64,000 nt of DNA from positions 930,001 through 994,000 of the forward strand of contig NZ_CP093300.1 in the NCBI RefSeq assembly GCF_022812285.1, written 5' to 3'. The DNA is from Alkalihalobacillus sp. LMS39 (lineage in GTDB: Bacteria > Bacillota > Bacilli > Bacillales > Bacillaceae_F). The position numbers and the translations under genes are program-made. Below the pieces are notes generated by a model. It made no database searches. It had not been told where the DNA came from and saw only the letters and a program-made list of their open reading frames with translations. Below, in pieces: positions 18,066 to 26,626 of this stretch. Position 1 is the first letter of the stretch, and each line of letters starts with the position of its first letter.

Positions 18066-18830
18066 ATGTTAGCAGTAGAGCGCTATGAAAAAATAATGGC
18101 TGAGCTTCAAGAAAATAAAATTATAAAAGTATCAGAATTAAGTGCAAGCCTAGCAGTAACTGAAAAAACAATTCGAGTGGATTTAGAAACGTTAGAAAAA
18201 CAAGGATTGTTAAAACGAATTCACGGAGGCGCGGTTTTACCCGAAAAGGAAACACGAATTTTTCCAATAGATGAACGCCAATCCATGCGAAGTGATGTGA
18301 AGCTTGCCATTGCAAAAGAAGCGATTAAAACCGTGAAACCTAATGAGACGATTTTAATGGATGGAGGCAGTACAACACAAGCGTTAGCTAATCTTTTAGG
18401 GGAGATTCCCGTAACCGTTATTACAAATGATATAAAAATCGCCAATACACTTTTAGCGAAAGAAAAAGTCCAATTGCTCGTTCTTGGCGGGACGAGTATT
18501 CATCCGACTTCTTCCCTTTATGGAGTAGAAGCGATTGAAAAACTAAAGCGAATTCGTGTAAATCGTCTATTTTTTGGAACGACAGGTGTATCGATTGAAC
18601 ATGGTTTAACGGTCTTACATAGTTTGCATGCAGAATGGAAACGGCAAATTTTATTATGTGCTGATTATATTACGTTATTAACAGACTCATCAAAGTTCGA
18701 TAAAGTAGGTTTTATTCAATTTGCTAACATTAATGAACTTGATGAAATCATTACAGATGAAAATATCAATCCATTAATTTATAAGGAGTTACAAGCTAAA
18801 AACGTAAAAGTTAGTGTTACTTCTTTATAA
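18066..18830 (+). CDS. DeoR-family regulator of the uronate (kdu) genes
   Basis: A 254-residue repressor. The N-terminal winged helix is MLAVERYEKIMAELQENKII, then ELSASLAVTEKTIRVDLETL and the family signature LLKRIHGGAVLPEKE. The C-terminal DeoRC sensor domain has LMDGGSTTQALANLL and VITNDIKIANTLL, expected to bind a phosphosugar-type effector. ATG 18066 is chosen, with TGGAGG 8 nt upstream. It sits directly before kduD, and matching 10-bp-period repeats precede both genes. I infer control of kduD-kduI and perhaps the aldolase/kinase genes. Confidence 0.85.
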   Translation: MLAVERYEKIMAELQENKIIKVSELSASLAVTEKTIRVDLETLEKQGLLKRIHGGAVLPEKETRIFPIDERQSMRSDVKLAIAKEAIKTVKPNETILMDGGSTTQALANLLGEIPVTVITNDIKIANTLLAKEKVQLLVLGGTSIHPTSSLYGVEAIEKLKRIRVNRLFFGTTGVSIEHGLTVLHSLHAEWKRQILLCADYITLLTDSSKFDKVGFIQFANINELDEIITDENINPLIYKELQAKNVKVSVTSL

Positions 18831-18859
18831 TTTTTTAACAAATTAAATAGAACGATAGA

Positions 18860-18914
18860 TTGATTGCCAGAAACACTCGTGATATAATCGAACTGAAACG
18901 AACATAAACGAACA
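18860..18914 (+). promoter_or_regulatory. kduD promoter with DeoR operator repeats
   Basis: TTGATT (18860-18865), 17-bp spacer, TATAAT (18883-18888). Directly after the -10 box CGAACT, CGAACA and CGAACA start at 18889, 18899 and 18909, a 10-bp direct repeat covering the start site. Same motif as upstream of the DeoR gene, in inverse orientation. Confidence 0.75.
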
Positions 18915-18948
18915 TTAAAGGAACAAAACGTGAAGGGGAGGGAAAGGA

Positions 18949-19704
18949 ATGGAAAAGTCCTTTTCATTACAAGGAAAAGTTGCTTTAGTAACAGGAGCAG
19001 GACGAGGATTAGGGCAAGGGATGACTGTAGGACTAGCTGAAGCAGGTGCAGATATTATTGGAGTAGGCTATGCACCAATGCCGGAAACACAAGAAATAGT
19101 GGAAGCACTTGGTCGTCGTTTTATTCCGATTCAAGCTGACTTATCAAAAGAGGACGCTGTGGCAACAGTTGTGAGTAAATCTCTTACATATGTAGATAAA
19201 ATTGATATTTTAGTGAATAATGCTGGCATTATTAGAAGAAATGAAGCGGAAAACTTCTCAGACGAAGATTGGAACGACGTGATTGATGTAAATCTTCATG
19301 CTGTATTTAAAATGTGTCGAGAAGTTGGCAAGCATATGCTTGAAAGTGGCTCAGGAAAAATTATTAATATTGCTTCCATGTTATCGTTCCAAGGCGGACT
19401 TCGAGTTCCTTCCTATACAGCGAGTAAACACGCTGTAGCAGGATTAACGAAATCATTTGCTAATGAATGGTCTGGTCGAGGAATAAATGTAAACGCTATC
19501 GCGCCGGGCTATATGGTGACTGACAATACAGCACAATTACGGGCAAATGAAGAAAGAAATGCATATATCACTTCTCGAATTCCACAAGGAGAATGGGGAA
19601 CACCTGAAGATTTAAAAGGACCAATTGTGTTTTTATCTTCTGACGCTTCTCGTTATGTGAATGGTCATATTTTATGTGTTGACGGTGGATGGATGAGTTC
19701 TTAA
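18949..19704 (+). CDS. kduD: 2-dehydro-3-deoxy-D-gluconate 5-dehydrogenase KduD
   Basis: A 251-residue SDR reducing 5-keto-4-deoxyuronate-derived 2,5-diketo-3-deoxygluconate to KDG in pectin breakdown. Residue 6 onward reads LQGKVALVTGAGRGLGQGMT; NNAGIIRRNEAENFSDEDWN is strongly KduD-like; the catalytic Ser and YxxxK lie in IASMLSFQGGLRVPSYTASK; the end is DASRYVNGHILCVDGGWMSS. GGGAGGG and AAGGA precede ATG. It is followed by kduI after 43 nt, sharing the promoter. Confidence 0.93.
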   Translation: MEKSFSLQGKVALVTGAGRGLGQGMTVGLAEAGADIIGVGYAPMPETQEIVEALGRRFIPIQADLSKEDAVATVVSKSLTYVDKIDILVNNAGIIRRNEAENFSDEDWNDVIDVNLHAVFKMCREVGKHMLESGSGKIINIASMLSFQGGLRVPSYTASKHAVAGLTKSFANEWSGRGINVNAIAPGYMVTDNTAQLRANEERNAYITSRIPQGEWGTPEDLKGPIVFLSSDASRYVNGHILCVDGGWMSS

Positions 19705-19747
19705 TTACGATTGTAGAAAATTTGAATAAATAAGGAGTCGATAAAAA

Positions 19748-20578
19748 ATGGATATCCGATATGCGACAAACCCAACGGACTTTAAACAATATACAACTGA
19801 AAAATTGAGAGATGAGTTTTTAGTAGAGTCTTTGTTTGTAGAAGGCGAAATTAATATGGTATATTCCCACTATGACCGAGTTGTTGTCGGAGGCGCGATT
19901 CCAACAGGAGCGGAGTTAAAGCTTGATGCGGGCGACACTTTCAGAACAGAATATTTCCTTGAAAGACGAGAAGTAGGAATTATCAATATTGGACCAAAAG
20001 GGAAAGTAATTGTTGATGGGAAAACATACGAGTTAAATAAACGTGATTGCCTTTATGTTGGTTTAGGTCATAAAGAAGTGACATTCCATAGTGATGATAA
20101 TGCGAGTCCTGCTCGGTTTTATATCGTTTCTGCCCCAGCTCATAAACAATATCCAACAAAAGTGTTATCCATTGAAGATGCGGTACCAGTTCATTTAGGA
20201 ACTGATGCAGAATCGAATCGTCGTACGATTTATAAATATATTCATTCAGAAGGCCTTCAAAGCTGCCAATTAATGATGGGAATGACGTTGCTCGAACCAA
20301 ATAATATGTGGAATACGATGCCGGCTCATGTTCATGACCGTCGTATGGAAGTGTATTTATATTTTGATATGGATGAAGAATCAAGAGTGTTCCATTTTAT
20401 GGGAGAGCCACAAGAAACTCGTCATATGCTCGTGAAAAATGAACAAGTTGTTTTATCACCACCATGGTCGATCCACTCAGGGGTTGGCACGAAGAACTAT
20501 ACATTCATTTGGGCAATGGCTGGAGAAAACTATACATTTAAAGATATGGATTTCATTAAAATGGAGGACTTAAAATAA
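19748..20578 (+). CDS. kduI: 5-dehydro-4-deoxy-D-glucuronate isomerase KduI
   Basis: A 276-residue bicupin zinc isomerase converting 5-keto-4-deoxyuronate, released from unsaturated galacturonides, to the diketo acid used by KduD. The start MDIRYATNPTDFKQYTTEKL is classical; the zinc-binding cupin segment near residue 196 is MPAHVHDRRMEVYLYFDMDE, and the late His is in PPWSIHSGVGT. Full length. AAGGAGT lies 9 nt before ATG. The product pair with KduD and the terminator after it define a two-gene unit. Confidence 0.96.
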   Translation: MDIRYATNPTDFKQYTTEKLRDEFLVESLFVEGEINMVYSHYDRVVVGGAIPTGAELKLDAGDTFRTEYFLERREVGIINIGPKGKVIVDGKTYELNKRDCLYVGLGHKEVTFHSDDNASPARFYIVSAPAHKQYPTKVLSIEDAVPVHLGTDAESNRRTIYKYIHSEGLQSCQLMMGMTLLEPNNMWNTMPAHVHDRRMEVYLYFDMDEESRVFHFMGEPQETRHMLVKNEQVVLSPPWSIHSGVGTKNYTFIWAMAGENYTFKDMDFIKMEDLK

Positions 20579-20586
20579 AATGCTTT

Positions 20587-20627
20587 AAAAAAATTACCTG
20601 ATGTTATTGTTGTCAGGTAATTTTTTT
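20587..20627 (+). terminator. Terminator after kduI
   Basis: Stem AAAAAAATTACCTGA / TCAGGTAATTTTTTT, 15 bp, with a T-rich 3' side. Confidence 0.9.
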
Positions 20628-20656
20628 ACTTAATTTACGGGAAGGTGGAGACGGAA

Positions 20657-21289
20657 ATGTCGGATAATCTAGAACGATTAAAAGATAAAAAAATAGTGGC
20701 AATTATAAGAGGCATTGCCTATGAGGATGGAATACAAACAGCAGAAGCTTTATTAGCGGGTGGCGTGACTTTATTAGAAATAACATTAAATAATGATGGT
20801 GCATTAAAGCTAATTTCCGAATGTAAAGATCAATATGCTGGGAAACTTTGTGTTGGTGCTGGAACGGTCTTAAATTTGGATATGGCGAAAGAAGCTGTTG
20901 CAGCGGGAGCAGAATATATTGTTTCCCCTAATTTAGATGAAAAGGTTATAGATTATGGACTATCTGCAGGTGTTGATGTTTGGCCTGGAACGATGACACC
21001 AACTGAAATTGTAAGGGCTTACGAAGCGGGGGCATCGGCAGTAAAGGTTTTTCCAGTCGGCGCTCTTGGTGTGAACTATGTAAAGGATATTCGTGGACCT
21101 TTAGGACATATTCCGATGATGGTGACAGGTGGGGTTAACGTTGACAATATAAATGATTTTTTTCATGCAGGTGCTATAGCTGTTGGTCTTGGAGGAAATC
21201 TTGTAAACAAGCAACTCATTAAAGAAAAGAAATATAATGACATTACGAATCTAGCAAAACAATTTCTTTCAAAAGTGAAAGGAGGTTAA
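20657..21289 (+). CDS. eda: KDPG aldolase (bifunctional 2-keto-4-hydroxyglutarate/KDPG aldolase)
   Basis: A 210-residue class I aldolase cleaving 2-keto-3-deoxy-6-phosphogluconate to pyruvate and glyceraldehyde 3-phosphate. Features: KKIVAIIRGIAYEDGIQTAE, LLEITLNN, VGAGTVLNLDMA, and the Schiff-base lysine in ASAVKVFPVGALG; the phosphate site is MMVTGGVNVDNINDFF. ATG 20657 follows AAGGTGGAG; the in-frame GTG 20645 overlaps that site. The next gene, KDG kinase, starts 6 nt after its stop, giving phosphorylation and cleavage as one unit. Confidence 0.94.
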   Translation: MSDNLERLKDKKIVAIIRGIAYEDGIQTAEALLAGGVTLLEITLNNDGALKLISECKDQYAGKLCVGAGTVLNLDMAKEAVAAGAEYIVSPNLDEKVIDYGLSAGVDVWPGTMTPTEIVRAYEAGASAVKVFPVGALGVNYVKDIRGPLGHIPMMVTGGVNVDNINDFFHAGAIAVGLGGNLVNKQLIKEKKYNDITNLAKQFLSKVKGG

Positions 21290-21295
21290 TAACAG

Positions 21296-22288
21296 ATGAG
21301 CAAGAAAACGATCGATGTTGTTACGATTGGAGAAAGCATGGTGTTATTTCAACCGTTAATAGAAGGGACTTTGACTTATGCACCGATGTTAAGTAAGTCT
21401 GTTGGAGGAGCAGAATCCAATGTCGCATTATCGTTACAGCGGCTTGGGAAAAAAAGTCGTTGGATTAGTCGAGTAGGCCACGATCCATTTGGTGATTTGA
21501 TTATATCGACTTTATCTGGTGAAGGAGTTGATATATCAAAAGTCATTCGGGATCCAAATGCGCCAACGGCGGTGTTTTTTAAAGAGTCAAAAGGGTATGG
21601 TGACCCGAATGTGTATTATTACCGAAAGGGATCAGCGGCAAGTCGACTTATGAAAGAAGAAATTCGACCAGACTGGTTTGCGGATGCAAGGCATTTACAT
21701 GTGACTGGAATAACGCCAGCATTAGGAGACAATACAACAGAAATGTTAAAAGAAGCGATGATTCAAGCGCGTAAGGAAGGGCTAACGGTTTCGTTCGATC
21801 CTAATTTACGAAAAAAGTTATGGGATGAAGAAAAAGCACGTACAACGCTGCTGTCACTAATTCCATATTGTGATATTTTTATGCCTGGTTTAGAAGAAGC
21901 AGAATTTTTAGTAGGCGAAAGAAATGAAGAAGACTATTGTACAGTGTTTGAAGAACTAGGTGCCACTCTTGTTGTGTTAAAGCTTGGGACGAGAGGTTCC
22001 TTGGCTAAAGTAGGTTCAACAATGATTAAAGCAGACCCGTATAAAGTAGATTATGTTGTCGATACAGTAGGAGCAGGAGATGCTTTTGCAGCAGGATTGT
22101 TATCAATTTTATTACGTGAGGATGTACCATTGTCACCTTCCACACTTGAACAAAATATTGAGCTTGCCTTAAAACGCGCCAATATTATGGGGGCATTAGC
22201 AACGCAGTTTAAAGGAGATTGGGAAGGGTGTCCGACAAAAACGGAAGTTGAACATCTTGAAGAGGGAAAACAAACAACAACTAGGTAA
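21296..22288 (+). CDS. kdgK: 2-keto-3-deoxygluconate kinase
   Basis: A 330-residue PfkB-family sugar kinase phosphorylating KDG at C6 for the aldolase. It starts KTIDVVTIGESMVLFQPL; the substrate-binding N-terminal signature is GGAESNVALSLQRLGKKSRW; the ATP and catalytic base motif is DTVGAGDAFAAGLLSILL, with the base Asp in GAGDAF. A strong AAAGGAGG precedes ATG. Slightly longer than typical (about 310-320) because of a basic C-terminal tail. Clear partner of eda. Confidence 0.92.
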   Translation: MSKKTIDVVTIGESMVLFQPLIEGTLTYAPMLSKSVGGAESNVALSLQRLGKKSRWISRVGHDPFGDLIISTLSGEGVDISKVIRDPNAPTAVFFKESKGYGDPNVYYYRKGSAASRLMKEEIRPDWFADARHLHVTGITPALGDNTTEMLKEAMIQARKEGLTVSFDPNLRKKLWDEEKARTTLLSLIPYCDIFMPGLEEAEFLVGERNEEDYCTVFEELGATLVVLKLGTRGSLAKVGSTMIKADPYKVDYVVDTVGAGDAFAAGLLSILLREDVPLSPSTLEQNIELALKRANIMGALATQFKGDWEGCPTKTEVEHLEEGKQTTTR

Positions 22289-22345
22289 TGTGTAATGAAG
22301 GGAGTTGTGACTGTGGTCGGAACTTTCTATCTTTTTTAAAAGTAA

Positions 22346-22359
22346 TAACAACGTTGTTA
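22346..22359. promoter_or_regulatory. Perfect palindrome TAACAACGTTGTTA
   Basis: 14-bp perfect palindrome with a central CG, typical in shape of LacI-family operators, 24 bp before the GTG of the Gfo/Idh gene. The regulator is not in the window. Confidence 0.5.
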
Positions 22360-22382
22360 ATGTAAAACGAGGAGGAAGTAGA

Positions 22383-23699
22383 GTGAACAAAATAATCATA
22401 TGTGGGCTGAGCAATCGAGCAATGGGAATGTTTATTGAACCGATTGTGAGAAAGTTTTCAAAAGAAAATACAATTGTAGGGTTATTGGATTCTGATGATA
22501 GAAGGGTTGAACTTTGTATTGCTAAATTTCCAGAACTTCATTCTGTCCCTAAATATGGGCCCAACTCTTTTTCAAACATGATTGCAGAGACAGGCGCAAA
22601 TACAATTATCGTCACAAGTCGTGATGATACGCATATCGATTATATTTTACAAGGCTTGGCCCACGATGTAACGGTTATTACAGAAAAACCAATGGTGACA
22701 ACCGCAAAAGATGCCAAGCGTGTAATGGAAGCAGAGGTAAAAAGTAAAGGAAAGGTCATCGTCGCTTTTAACTATCGCTATAATCCTTATCACCGTAAAA
22801 TTAAAGAATTAATACTTGATGGAAAGATAGGAAGGGTAACGTCCGTTGATTTAAATTGGTACATTGATACGTATCATGGAGCGAGCTATTTTAAACGCTG
22901 GAATCGAAATCGAGAATATTCTGGTGGGTTATCGATTCATAAATCAACGCATCACTTTGATTTAGTCAATTGGTGGATTGACCAATTGCCAGAACAAGTA
23001 TTTGCCTATGGTGCGTTAAACTATTACGGAAAAGACGGAGAATTAAATCCAAGCCCAACCGATGGGCGTTATTGTGAAACATGTAGTGAAAAATTAAAAT
23101 GCCAATATTTTATGAGATGGTCGAACCGCTCGAATGAAATTGACGTAAAAGATGACCATTTAAAAAATGAAAGCATTGAAAAATTAAGTTCGAGTTACAC
23201 AGGCTACAGACCAGATGCCTGTATATTTGACCATGACATTGAAATAGAAGATACGTATGTTGCTACAGTGAAATATAATAAGGGGGCTTTATTAAGTTAT
23301 TCTATTAATTTTTCGCTTCCTTATGAAGGCTACCGGCTTGCGATAAATGGAACAAAAGGAAGAATTGAAACGACAGAATTTCATGAACCAAGTCGTGTGC
23401 CGTTCCCGATTCCCGTTCAAACGATAGACTATTTCCCTTTATTTGGTGCAAAAGAAGTGATTCATGTTGTACAAAATGGAGGAAGTCATGGTGGCGGTGA
23501 CCCCATTTTACAAGAAGACCTCTTTTTAGGAGTAGATCCATATCGCCCGTATGAAATATTAGCAGGAGCAAAAGCAGGAGCGTATTCCATCGCGACTGGT
23601 GAGGCTGTGTGGCGTTCTAGTAAAGATAATAAACCAATTTCTATTCATGAGTTATTGGATTTAGAGGTCGACGTCAATGTAAAAGTGCATAACGAATAG
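22383..23699 (+). CDS. Gfo/Idh/MocA-family oxidoreductase
   Basis: A 438-residue NAD(P)-dependent sugar oxidoreductase. Starts at GTG 22383 after GGAGGAAG. The Rossmann part begins NKIIICGLSNRAMGMFIEPI (a variant of GxGxxG), the family motif is VITEKPMVTTAKDAKRVMEA, and the catalytic-domain segment NYRYNPYHRKIKELILDGKI with SGGLSIHKSTHHFDLVNWW is typical. An insert contains CETCSEKLKCQYF, a Cys cluster sometimes found in this subgroup and possibly metal-binding. The genes around it suggest a pectin-derived sugar as substrate, but it cannot be named. Confidence 0.85.
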   Translation: MNKIIICGLSNRAMGMFIEPIVRKFSKENTIVGLLDSDDRRVELCIAKFPELHSVPKYGPNSFSNMIAETGANTIIVTSRDDTHIDYILQGLAHDVTVITEKPMVTTAKDAKRVMEAEVKSKGKVIVAFNYRYNPYHRKIKELILDGKIGRVTSVDLNWYIDTYHGASYFKRWNRNREYSGGLSIHKSTHHFDLVNWWIDQLPEQVFAYGALNYYGKDGELNPSPTDGRYCETCSEKLKCQYFMRWSNRSNEIDVKDDHLKNESIEKLSSSYTGYRPDACIFDHDIEIEDTYVATVKYNKGALLSYSINFSLPYEGYRLAINGTKGRIETTEFHEPSRVPFPIPVQTIDYFPLFGAKEVIHVVQNGGSHGGGDPILQEDLFLGVDPYRPYEILAGAKAGAYSIATGEAVWRSSKDNKPISIHELLDLEVDVNVKVHNE

Positions 23700-23834
23700 A
23701 GGGAGTCTATAACTCTCCGAATGAATTAGGGACTTGGAGTACCATGAGACAAACAAGAAAAGACCCAAGTGAATCATTCAACACGTGGGTCGGTGGGATT
23801 CGCGTTAGCGATTTTGGTCTTTATGGTAAGTAAG

Positions 23835-24012
23835 CGGCCATGAAAACCGTTATCTGTGAACATTGCTAGCGTTTCGGAACGTAGTAGGACACGGAACAGT
23901 TAATTATAATATATCGCTAGGAATAGAGTTGCTTTTGCGTTAATAAGCGCTCCTGTGTCCGCTAAAAAACGGAAACCCGTATCATGTTCACAGATAAGGG
24001 CTGCTCTGACCG
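23835..24012. repeat. Family 2 quartet element, diverged locus D
   Basis: A 178-bp element with imperfect dyad symmetry. Diverged 15-mers lie at 23835 (CGGCCATGAAAACCG), 23886 (AGGACACGGAACAGT), 23947 (GCGCTCCTGTGTCCG) and 23998 (GGGCTGCTCTGACCG): spacings 51, 61, 51. In addition TTATCTGTGAACAT (23850-23863) and ATGTTCACAGATAA (23984-23997) form a perfect 14-bp inverted pair. No gene in 23700-24267. Confidence 0.7.
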
Positions 24013-24228
24013 CAAAAATGAGACAACAGTGTCATTGTTGGAACATAAAAGTTTACAAGTGATAAATGTTCATGTAAAAAAGAGTATAAGAGTTTTCGAA
24101 ATATTTTGTTGTTTTTCAAAAGTTGGCCAAAGGAGGTTAAAAAAACACGAACTAAAATTGTTACTTTTCAATATATATTTAACTTTTGTTATCTACTAAC
24201 GAAGGAAAAAACAACCTATAATTGGGGT

Positions 24229-24242
24229 TGTAAGCACTTACA
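24229..24242. promoter_or_regulatory. Palindrome TGTAAGCACTTACA before the transporter
   Basis: 16-bp perfect palindrome including flanking T/A, cre-like but with CA in place of the central CG. An identical 14-mer precedes the DUF624 gene (30908). It is 26 nt before the solute-binding-protein start. Confidence 0.65.
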
Positions 24243-24267
24243 AAAAAAGAAACAAGGGGGAAATGAA

Positions 24268-25605
24268 ATGAATAGTAAAATGGCAAAATGGTTTATGTTA
24301 GTCATGCTCGTTTTTGTTCTTGCTTTAGTTGGGTGTAGTTCAGAAACAAACAATGACAAAACAGATGACGCTACTGAAGAAGCTCCATCAACTGATGGCG
24401 AAGCTACTGGAAACGATGGCGATGTTACAATCCGTGTTGCATGGTGGGGCGGACAAGAACGTCACGATATGACACTTGAAGCGATTGAATTGTTTGAAGC
24501 TGAGTATCCACATATCACTGTTGAACCAGAATATACAGGTTGGGATGGATATTGGGAGCGTTTAAATACGCAAGCTGCTGGTAACAACTTGCCTGATGTA
24601 ATTAATATGGATAACTCAAAATTAAATGAATATAACAGCCGTGATTTATTAATAGATTTAACACCATTTATTGAAGCAGGCACAATTAACTTATCAGATG
24701 TTGATGATGTGTACCAAGAAATTAACCAAGATGGTGACCGTACCCTTGCAGTAGCTCTTGGTGCGAATGCATTATCCGTTGTTTTTAACAAAGATATTCT
24801 TTCTGAAAATGGAATTGAATTAGAGCCAGGTTATACGTATGAAGATTTACGTGAAGCAATGGTAGCGGTTGGTGAAGCAACAGATGGAGATTTCTTCGGA
24901 TTTGACTTTGCAAATGCGGAGTATGAATTATTCTTCTCTTATGCACGCCAAAACGGACAATCAGTGTTTAATGCAGATGGTAATGGCTTAGGGTTCGAAG
25001 AAGAGATTTTAGTAGATTTCTTTACAATGGTTCAAGAGATGGTTAAAGAAGGTTCAGGTCCTTCTCATGATATTACAATGAGTTATATCGATGGCGGAAA
25101 TGCGATGATTGGGGATGGCACTGCAGCAGTTCAAATGGCAGCAAGTAACCAAATTATCGGTCTTTCTCAATCAACGGATTATGAACTAGGATTAGGCTTA
25201 TTACCTTCATTAGAAGGTGGACAACATGGAAACTGGATTCGTCCGAGTATGTCATTCTCGATTTCCACTCATTCACAACAACAAGAAGCAGCAGCATTAT
25301 TTATTGACTTCTTTACAAACAATTTAGAAGCACATGAAGTGTTAAAAGCTGACCGTGGTGTACCAATCTCTTCAGCTGTTCGTGAGCATTTAGCTCCAAT
25401 GGTAGATGGGGCAATTAAAGAAACATTTGATTTCTTAGAATTAGTGGCAGATTACACGAGTCCTGCTGACCCACTATCACCACCAGGAGAATCTGAAGTT
25501 CGCGGTTCGTTCTTACGCCTTGTTGAAACGATTAAATATGACAGAATTTCACCAGAAGATGCAGCAGCTCAATTTATGCAAGAAGCAGAAGCAGTATTAA
25601 ATTAA
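24268..25605 (+). CDS. Sugar ABC transporter, solute-binding lipoprotein
   Basis: A 445-residue family 1 extracellular binding protein, lipid-anchored. Signal peptide and lipobox are MNSKMAKWFMLVMLVFVLAL then VGCS. An acidic Ser/Thr/Asp linker follows, typical of Gram-positive lipoproteins, then the domain start VTIRVAWWGGQERHDMTLEA. Full length. ATG 24268 has GGGGG upstream; the longer in-frame reading crosses the regulatory palindrome. It delivers oligosaccharide to the two permeases downstream; substrate likely a pectin or rhamnogalacturonan fragment from context only. Confidence 0.92.
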   Translation: MNSKMAKWFMLVMLVFVLALVGCSSETNNDKTDDATEEAPSTDGEATGNDGDVTIRVAWWGGQERHDMTLEAIELFEAEYPHITVEPEYTGWDGYWERLNTQAAGNNLPDVINMDNSKLNEYNSRDLLIDLTPFIEAGTINLSDVDDVYQEINQDGDRTLAVALGANALSVVFNKDILSENGIELEPGYTYEDLREAMVAVGEATDGDFFGFDFANAEYELFFSYARQNGQSVFNADGNGLGFEEEILVDFFTMVQEMVKEGSGPSHDITMSYIDGGNAMIGDGTAAVQMAASNQIIGLSQSTDYELGLGLLPSLEGGQHGNWIRPSMSFSISTHSQQQEAAALFIDFFTNNLEAHEVLKADRGVPISSAVREHLAPMVDGAIKETFDFLELVADYTSPADPLSPPGESEVRGSFLRLVETIKYDRISPEDAAAQFMQEAEAVLN

Positions 25606-25613
25606 TTGTTTTC

Positions 25614-25646
25614 ATAACAGGCCATTTGCATAAAATGGCCTGTTAT
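25614..25646 (+). other. Intercistronic stem-loop between binding protein and permease genes
   Basis: 14-bp perfect stem ATAACAGGCCATTT / AAATGGCCTGTTAT with a 5-nt loop, not followed by a T run. Likely an mRNA-stabilising or attenuating hairpin that raises binding-protein expression over the permeases. Confidence 0.7.
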
Positions 25647-25666
25647 AAAATAGGAGGTACACTATC

Positions 25667-26626
25667 ATGGCCAAACCAGAAGAAGTGGTTCGTACTCCTT
25701 CTCTATCAATGGAAGCAAAACAACAACAAAAAAAGAAAGCTCTAAAAGAAACTCTTACAGGTTATGCGATAATTTCTCCATGGCTTATCGGATTTATTTT
25801 ATTAATAGCAGGCCCAATGCTTGTGTCTTTGTACTTATCATTTACAAATTATGATTTACTTTCGAGTCCGAATTGGATTGGGATTCAAAACTATATTAAT
25901 GTAATAACAAATGACCCTCGTTTTGTTCAATCATTAAAAGTAACGATGATTTTTGTCTTTGTCTCAACACCTTTAAAATTAATCTTTGCACTTTTCTTAG
26001 CGATGTTGTTTAACACGGGAAGAAAAGGGACGGGATTATTTACAACGATTTATTATATCCCTTCAATTATTGGGGGAAGTGTTGCGATTGCGGTCGTATG
26101 GAAGCAAATGTTTGGACGCTCTGGAGCAGTAAACGAGTTCGTTACTTCTTTAGGGTTTACCGGAGTCAACTGGATTGGGAATCCAGACACAGCATTATCA
26201 GTTTTAATTTTGCTTGTTGTTTGGCAGTTTGGATCTCCGATGATTATCTTTTTAGCTGGACTTAGACAAATTCCAAATGAGTTGTATGAGGCAGCGAGTG
26301 TGGATGGAGCAAACGCAGTAACAAAGTTTTTCAAAATTACACTGCCAATGTTAACTCCAGTTATTTTCTTTAATTTAATTATGCAAACAATAGGCGCGTT
26401 TATGACGTTTACACAGTCATATCTCATTACAGGTGGTGGACCGATGGATGCGACGCTCTTTTATGCGGTCTACTTGTATGAAGTTGCCTTCACATATTTA
26501 AGAATGGGTTATGCATCAGCAATGGCTTGGATTTTACTTGCAATTATTGCAGCCATTACCGCGATTTTATTCTGGTCATCGAAGTATTGGGTTTACTATG
26601 AATCAGAAGGGGGACGTCCTAAATGA
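25667..26626 (+). CDS. Sugar ABC transporter permease (MalF/LplB-like)
   Basis: A 319-residue membrane subunit with about six helices. The first is at about residues 38-58 (YAIISPWLIGFILLIAGPML). The EAA loop that docks the ATPase is ELYEAASVDGANAVTKFFKI with TLPMLTPVIFF. TAGGAGG lies 9 nt before ATG. Its stop overlaps the next permease start by 4 nt (ATGA). No ATPase gene is present in the window, so a shared MsmX-type ATPase is inferred. Confidence 0.93.
   Translation: MAKPEEVVRTPSLSMEAKQQQKKKALKETLTGYAIISPWLIGFILLIAGPMLVSLYLSFTNYDLLSSPNWIGIQNYINVITNDPRFVQSLKVTMIFVFVSTPLKLIFALFLAMLFNTGRKGTGLFTTIYYIPSIIGGSVAIAVVWKQMFGRSGAVNEFVTSLGFTGVNWIGNPDTALSVLILLVVWQFGSPMIIFLAGLRQIPNELYEAASVDGANAVTKFFKITLPMLTPVIFFNLIMQTIGAFMTFTQSYLITGGGPMDATLFYAVYLYEVAFTYLRMGYASAMAWILLAIIAAITAILFWSSKYWVYYESEGGRPK

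Noticed and set aside
24106-24267. N-terminal extension of the solute-binding protein
   Set aside because: It crosses the regulatory palindrome and would place the signal peptide internally.
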